Notes under the pieces: generated by a model
Databases searched by the model: none
What the model saw: the letters and a program-made list of their open reading frames with translations, nothing else
What the model was told of the DNA's origin: nothing
Part shown: in pieces, positions 6,362 through 9,799 of the stretch
Layout: each line of letters opens with the position of its first letter
Numbering within the stretch: position 1 is the stretch's first letter
Made by a program: the position numbers and the translations under genes
Assembly (NCBI GenBank): GCA_947628265.1
Contig: CANQZF010000049.1
Coordinates: 1-9,799 of the forward strand
DNA: 9,799 bases
Reading direction: 5' to 3'
Source of the DNA: an uncultured Oscillospiraceae bacterium
GTDB taxonomy: Bacteria; Bacillota; Clostridia; Oscillospirales; Oscillospiraceae

Positions 6362-7786
6362 TTAACCTATTGGGCGTATAACGGTGAAACCGTAGCTCTC
6401 CGGGGCCGCCTTCTCCGGGGCGTCCCCCTGGAAGCTGGTGAAAGCCGTCAGGTGTATGACCTTCCAGCGGGAGTCGGCGGTACCGCGAAAGAGCATTTTC
6501 GCGGGGGCGCCCTGCCGGAAGGTATCGAAGAGGCCCGTGTGCAGGAAGTTTATACAGCAGTTATAGGTGAGCGCCGTGTTTGTCTGGGCCCGGACCATGT
6601 AGAGCACGTAGCCCCGGACGTTTTCGGCGTCCGGCGGGGCGTAGACGTTGCCAAAGACCCGGTCCCCGGCGTCGTCCCAGAGGATGCCGTGGGTGACGGC
6701 GTAGCCGCCCTCCAGGTCCCGGATGGGCGCGCGGCGGGTCTGGCCGTCCCGCTCGTAGACGACGGACCCGGTGGGCTGGGCGCTCCCCGTGTCCGGGCGG
6801 ACCCACCGGGTAAATCGCGCGGACATCCAACTGTCAAAGCCGTCAGAGTATTTGGGACCGCCCTCCAGATAGTGGAAGTAGTGGAAAATGAGGAGCCTCT
6901 GCTCCGAAAGCTCCGCCACGGCGGTGCAAAACTGGATTTTCGTCCCGTCGGGCATGGTCTCCGGCTCCCGGAATTTATACTGGATGTCCACGGCGTCCTC
7001 AAAAAGCGCCGCCTCCGCCGGCGTCAGGAGCTCCGCCATCTCCGCCGGAAGCGGGAGGGCGGTCTCATTGGGGGCAAAGGGCTCCGATGCCGGGACGCGC
7101 ATGGCGATGCCGGCATAGTAGCTCCCCGCCACGAGGAGCGCGAAGGCCGTCAGCGCCACAGCGGCGGCGGGCAGGTCCCCCAGGCGCACCGGGGCGTTGC
7201 GCAGGGCGTAGCCCGTGTCCCCCAGGGCCTTTGGGAGCTTGAAGAGGGTCACGACGATGCCCACATACAAAAGGAGTAGCAAAAGGCCCAAAATTCCCAT
7301 GTTTCCCACGCCCAGAAGCCCCAGGGCCGCCACCAGGATCTGCATGACGAGAAGTAAGTTCATGCCCTTGAGCCGCCGCTCCGCCCCGGCCCTGTCGAAG
7401 ACGTGGGCGAGGCCCGCGCGCAGGGCGAACATCTGGGTGAGCTGGAGGAGCACGCTGGGGATATAGAGGAGCAGCGTAAGGCCCTCGACGTCAAAGGGCG
7501 TGGCCAGGACGCAGTCCACGGCGACGGCGAAAAGAAGGCGCAATATAGACAGCGCCCAGCAGACCCGAAATCCCCCGTTTTCCCGGCGCAGGGGCCGGAA
7601 GCCCAGGCACATCAGAACGAGGCCCACTCCGGGAAGGAGCATATCCAGGTTCAGGAAATTCAAGGTGACGGTGGTGAGGAGAATCCCCCATAGAATGAGG
7701 CGGATAGGCCGCCGCCAGGGGTCCACCTCAAGGTCCTGCGCGTCGGGGGCCAACTCCTCCATGAGCTCGTCCAGGCGGTCATCCAT
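6362..7786 (-). CDS. Polytopic membrane protein, putative anti-sigma or signal partner of the ECF sigma factor
   Basis: I do not recognise the family of this 474-residue protein. It has an acidic N-terminus of about 25 residues, roughly seven membrane segments (about 28-44, 47-62, 76-92, 103-121, 141-159, 162-182, 207-227) and a C-terminal domain of about 245 residues with many aromatics and a CC pair at 410-411, probably outside the cell. A GTG at 7795 would give three more residues, but it overlaps the GGGAGG site at 7795-7800; the ATG at 7786 has an eight-base spacing and is preferred. It overlaps the sigma gene by eight bases, the usual place of an anti-sigma factor, yet the HxxxCxxC zinc motif of classical anti-sigma domains is absent. 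Sequestering the sigma factor is therefore inference from position. Confidence 0.78.
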   Translation of the reverse strand: MDDRLDELMEELAPDAQDLEVDPWRRPIRLILWGILLTTVTLNFLNLDMLLPGVGLVLMCLGFRPLRRENGGFRVCWALSILRLLFAVAVDCVLATPFDVEGLTLLLYIPSVLLQLTQMFALRAGLAHVFDRAGAERRLKGMNLLLVMQILVAALGLLGVGNMGILGLLLLLLYVGIVVTLFKLPKALGDTGYALRNAPVRLGDLPAAAVALTAFALLVAGSYYAGIAMRVPASEPFAPNETALPLPAEMAELLTPAEAALFEDAVDIQYKFREPETMPDGTKIQFCTAVAELSEQRLLIFHYFHYLEGGPKYSDGFDSWMSARFTRWVRPDTGSAQPTGSVVYERDGQTRRAPIRDLEGGYAVTHGILWDDAGDRVFGNVYAPPDAENVRGYVLYMVRAQTNTALTYNCCINFLHTGLFDTFRQGAPAKMLFRGTADSRWKVIHLTAFTSFQGDAPEKAAPESYGFTVIRPIG

Positions 7787-8312
7787 CCCACTCACCTCCC
7801 ATCATGTCCCGGAGCCGCTGCTTCAGACGGTAGAGCCGGCCCTCCACGGCACGCTCCGTCGTGCCAAGCTCCGCCGCTATTTGCGCGGTGGGCTGGCGGT
7901 AGTAATATTTTCGGTAAATGAGCCTCCGCTCGCCGGGGGTCAGCGCGTTAAGGGCCCTTTTGAGGGCGCGTATCCGCTCCCGGCGCATGAGCTCCGCCTC
8001 CGGACTCTCCTCCCCCGGCACCGACTCGTCCAGTGCCGCCTCCGGCCTTGTCTTTCGGGCCATGGAGACGGCGGCATTCCGGGCCACGGCCGTGACGAAG
8101 GGCTTTAAGGGCCGGTCGGGGTCTAACCGGGGCGCGGCGGACCAGAGCTTTATGTAGACGTCGCTGACGCACTCCTCCGCGTCCCGGGCGTCCGGCAAAA
8201 TGGGCTCCACCACGTAGCGGATGAGGGCGTCGAACCGGCGCTTCAGCTCCGCAAGCCCCTCCGGACTCTGATTTTTCAAAAGCTCAATGAGCTCCCCGTG
8301 CAACGTCCTCAC
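7779..8312 (-). CDS. ECF-like sigma-70 family RNA polymerase sigma factor
   Basis: A 177-residue group 4 type sigma factor with only regions 2 and 4. Region 2 shows DARDAEECVSDVYIKLW followed by FVTAVARNAAVSMARK; region 4 shows LTPGERRLIYRKYYYRQPT and the helix-turn-helix AQIAAELGTTERAVEGRLYRLKQRL, which reads the -35 element. It should direct polymerase to a small regulon, perhaps including its own operon. The start is uncertain: GTG at 8312 is given, with AAGGGA just upstream; TTG at 8303 is possible. A TTG at 8372 is rejected because it falls in the upstream gene's terminator. The downstream membrane protein overlaps its end by eight bases and is the likely regulator. Confidence 0.9.
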   Translation of the reverse strand: MRTLHGELIELLKNQSPEGLAELKRRFDALIRYVVEPILPDARDAEECVSDVYIKLWSAAPRLDPDRPLKPFVTAVARNAAVSMARKTRPEAALDESVPGEESPEAELMRRERIRALKRALNALTPGERRLIYRKYYYRQPTAQIAAELGTTERAVEGRLYRLKQRLRDMMGGEWDG

Positions 8313-8327
8313 CGTCCCTTCTATCCC

Positions 8328-8333
8328 ATAATA
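8328..8333 (-). promoter_or_regulatory. Possible -10 element of the sigma factor operon
   Basis: TATTAT on the minus strand, between the kinase terminator and the sigma gene. No convincing -35 is found 16-18 bases away (GTGGGA at 17). The promoter could be read by the ECF factor itself, whose recognition sequence is unknown. If used, the leader would be only about ten bases. Confidence 0.3.
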
Positions 8334-8357
8334 CGCACAGAACGGAAAAATCCCACG

Positions 8358-8383
8358 AAAAAAGGCGGGCAAGTTTGCCCGCC
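8358..8383 (-). terminator. Intrinsic terminator of the cytidylate kinase-like gene
   Basis: GGCGGGCAA (8364-8372), loop GT, TTGCCCGCC (8375-8383), followed on the minus strand by six T. It starts 18 bases after the stop codon at 8402 and separates this gene from the sigma operon. Confidence 0.93.
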
Positions 8384-8401
8384 GAATAGATTATAAAATG
8401 T

Positions 8402-9028
8402 TTACAGCCTCCCGGCGTTTTTGAGGTACGTCATGATGAGGTCCACCGCGCCGTCGATGCCCACCTTGGTGGTGTTGACGGACAGGTCGTGGGCGTAGAC
8501 GTGGCCCCAGGTCTCGCCGGTGAAGTTTTTGTAGTAGTTGGAGCGGTTGCGGTCAAATTTCCGAAGCTGCTGCTCGGCGGCTTTGTCGTCCAGGTTGAAC
8601 TCGGCCTTGCACTGCTCCAGGCGGTCCTGGGGCTCGGCGTAGAGGAACACCTTCACGCAGTCCGGGTCGTCCCGGAGGAGGTAGTCGGAGCAGCGCCCGA
8701 TGATGACGGAGCTGCCCTTTTTGGCGATCTCCTGGATGGCGTTGGCCTGGGCGGTGAAGGCCGTGTAGGTCATGGGCATCTCGTAGTTGTAGCCCCCGTG
8801 GAACCCGTGGAGATTGTAGGCCCCGGAGGCCAGGTTGAAGAGGAAGGAGCCGGTGATATTCTCCTCCAGCTTTCCGATGTAGTCCGGCGATAGGCCGCTT
8901 TTCTCGCTGGCAAGGTCGATGATCTTCTTGTCGAACATCGGCACGCCCAGCTTGGCGGCGAGCTTCGCGCCCACCGTGGTGCCGTGGGCGCCGTAGGCGC
9001 GGCTGATGGCGACTATGGTCTTTTTCAT
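8402..9028 (-). CDS. Cytidylate kinase-like family protein
   Basis: A 208-residue P-loop kinase-like protein of the family related to cytidylate kinase that is common in Firmicutes and of unsettled substrate. Seen: the N-terminal loop SRAYGAHGTTVGAKLAAKLG (9-28), FDKKIID (32-38), SSVIIGRCSDYLL (106-118), a VKVFLYAEPQDRL strand, a KFDRNRSNYYKNFTG lid-like stretch (157-171) and the end motif DLSVNTTKVG (181-190). The usual family loop reads like SREYGSGGREIG; here A, H and TT occupy positions where E, G and RE are normal, and the classical GxxGxGK[ST] is not present. The ATG at 9028 sits seven bases after AAAGGGGG. It is a single-gene unit with promoter 9093-9121 and terminator 8358-8383. It is unlikely to be the housekeeping cmk. 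Confidence 0.88.
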   Translation of the reverse strand: MKKTIVAISRAYGAHGTTVGAKLAAKLGVPMFDKKIIDLASEKSGLSPDYIGKLEENITGSFLFNLASGAYNLHGFHGGYNYEMPMTYTAFTAQANAIQEIAKKGSSVIIGRCSDYLLRDDPDCVKVFLYAEPQDRLEQCKAEFNLDDKAAEQQLRKFDRNRSNYYKNFTGETWGHVYAHDLSVNTTKVGIDGAVDLIMTYLKNAGRL

Positions 9029-9070
9029 CTCCTGACCCCCTTTTAGTCATAATAGCTAAATTAGTCCTTT

Positions 9071-9086
9071 AAGGCGCGGTCGCCTT
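9071..9086. repeat. Hairpin in the leader of the cytidylate kinase-like gene
   Basis: AAGGCG-CGGT-CGCCTT, a six-pair stem with four-base loop, lying between promoter and start codon on the minus strand. No T-run follows in that direction, so it is not a terminator for the leader; a role in mRNA stability or translation is possible. Confidence 0.5.
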
Positions 9087-9092
9087 TATTTA

Positions 9093-9121
9093 AATATACC
9101 ACCCGTCTCCAAATTTTGCAA
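9093..9121 (-). promoter_or_regulatory. Probable promoter of the cytidylate kinase-like gene
   Basis: Minus-strand TTGCAA (9116-9121, 4 of 6) and TATATT (9093-9098, 5 of 6) with a 17-base spacer. The start codon lies about 65 bases downstream, leaving a leader that holds the hairpin at 9071-9086. Confidence 0.7.
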
Positions 9122-9170
9122 TAAAAAAGTGGTTTTTTCCCAGGATGAATTTTCACCCGTCAAAAATTCC

Positions 9171-9199
9171 TTTACTTTTCGGGAAAAAGCTGATAAAAT
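9171..9199 (+). promoter_or_regulatory. Probable promoter of the DUF1015 gene
   Basis: TTTACT (9171-9176, 4 of 6) and TAAAAT (9194-9199, 5 of 6), 17 bases apart, followed by AAAGGAAG and the ATG at 9232. It is back to back with the promoter at 9093-9121, 50 bases apart. Confidence 0.65.
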
Positions 9200-9231
9200 G
9201 CAGGGAAAGTCCCGTGAAAGGAAGAAATACC

Positions 9232-9799
9232 ATGTCGGAAGCGGCCTTCAAGCCAACCAATATACTGATCCCCCGCACCGAGGACATGACCGATTGGAGC
9301 GTCATTGCCTGCGACCAGTTCACCTCGGAGCCCGCGTACTGGGACCGTGTGGACCAGCGCACCGCCGGGAAGCTCTCCACCTATCACATGATCCTGCCCG
9401 AGGCGTATTTGGGGAACATCTCCCCTCTGGAGATGGCCGGCAGCGCCAACGCCGCCATGCGCCGGTGCCTGGAGGCCGACGTCTTTGAAGAGCTGACCAA
9501 TTCCTTCGTCTATGTGGAGCGCCACGTCACCGGCGGCGTCCGCAGGGGCCTTGTGGGGGCGCTGGACCTGGACGCCTACGACTACGCCCCCCAGTCCCAC
9601 TCCCCCGTCCGGGCCAGCGAGCGGACGGTGGCGGACCGGCTGCCCCCCAGGATGAAGATCCGGGAGAACGCCCCCTTGGAGCTGCCCCACATCATGGTGC
9701 TCATCGACGACCCGGAGATGAGCGTGGTGGAGCCCGTGGGGGCCCGCACCCATACTATGCGCAAGCTCTACGACTTTGACCTCATGGAGGGCGGCGGGC
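9232..9799 (+). CDS. DUF1015 family protein (partial, 3' end missing)
   Basis: The first 189 codons of a conserved protein of unknown function. The opening FKPTNILIPRTEDMTDWSVI and CDQFTSEPAYWDRV stretches are typical of the clostridial DUF1015 form, and the frame is open to the window edge. The expected full length is around 400 residues, so about half is seen. No membrane segment or signal peptide is visible, so it is likely cytoplasmic. The ATG at 9232 follows AAAGGAAG; no in-frame start upstream has a better site. In related bacteria this family is often found near serine biosynthesis genes (serA, serC), which is recalled knowledge and could be tested by the sequence to the right. Function remains unknown. 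Confidence 0.85.
   Translation, partial: MSEAAFKPTNILIPRTEDMTDWSVIACDQFTSEPAYWDRVDQRTAGKLSTYHMILPEAYLGNISPLEMAGSANAAMRRCLEADVFEELTNSFVYVERHVTGGVRRGLVGALDLDAYDYAPQSHSPVRASERTVADRLPPRMKIRENAPLELPHIMVLIDDPEMSVVEPVGARTHTMRKLYDFDLMEGGG

Noticed and set aside
6338..7279. Plus-strand frame of 313 codons opposite the membrane protein
   Set aside because: Starts inside the terminator hairpin and shows the biased composition of an antisense shadow; the minus-strand frame has proper start signals and membrane segments.
8313..8372. N-terminal extension of the sigma factor to a TTG at 8372
   Set aside because: The extension would begin inside the intrinsic terminator of the upstream gene and has no ribosome binding site.

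Overview
The window is a GC-rich, densely coded piece of what is probably a Gram-positive anaerobe of class Clostridia, perhaps an Oscillospiraceae/Ruminococcaceae-type gut or rumen organism. The reasons are an LplB-type sugar ABC permease, a group B-like [FeFe] hydrogenase, a BmrU/YegS-type lipid kinase, a cytidylate kinase-like family protein, a DUF1015 protein, strong AGGAGG ribosome binding sites and sigma-A-like promoters. The organism call is inferred from gene content only. No rRNA, tRNA, CRISPR array, insertion sequence or phage gene was seen.

Layout. (1) Bases 1-1270, minus strand: a small polytopic membrane protein followed, with an 11-bp overlap, by an LplB-type carbohydrate ABC permease that runs off the left edge. 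(2) Bases 1271-1561: an AT-rich divergent control region with nested inverted repeats on the transporter side and a promoter on the other. (3) Bases 1562-2425, plus strand: a pectinesterase without signal peptide. (4) Bases 2487-4001, plus strand: a stand-alone [FeFe] hydrogenase-like protein ending at a strong bidirectional terminator. (5) Bases 4044-6259, minus strand: a GNAT acetyltransferase, a lipid kinase (ATGA overlap) and a zinc-dependent phospholipase C-like protein, with a good promoter in front of the GNAT gene. (6) Bases 6362-8312, minus strand: an ECF-like sigma factor overlapping a seven-TM protein with a large probable extracytoplasmic domain. (7) Bases 8402-9028, minus strand: a cytidylate kinase-like protein with its own promoter and terminator. 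(8) Bases 9232 to the right edge, plus strand: the start of a DUF1015 protein, divergent from the kinase.

How the genes may work together. The transporter and the cytoplasmic pectinesterase suggest import of methylated pectin oligosaccharides followed by demethylation inside the cell. The hydrogenase could dispose of reductant or sense H2. The GNAT, lipid kinase and phospholipase-like genes form a possible lipid-related cluster. The sigma factor and its overlapping membrane partner look like a signalling pair in which the membrane protein lacks the usual zinc-binding anti-sigma domain. That pair, and the control region between transporter and pectinesterase, are the most interesting parts. 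I found no clear evidence of a wholly new defence or mobile system. The two genes cut by the window edges were read directly from the sequence.
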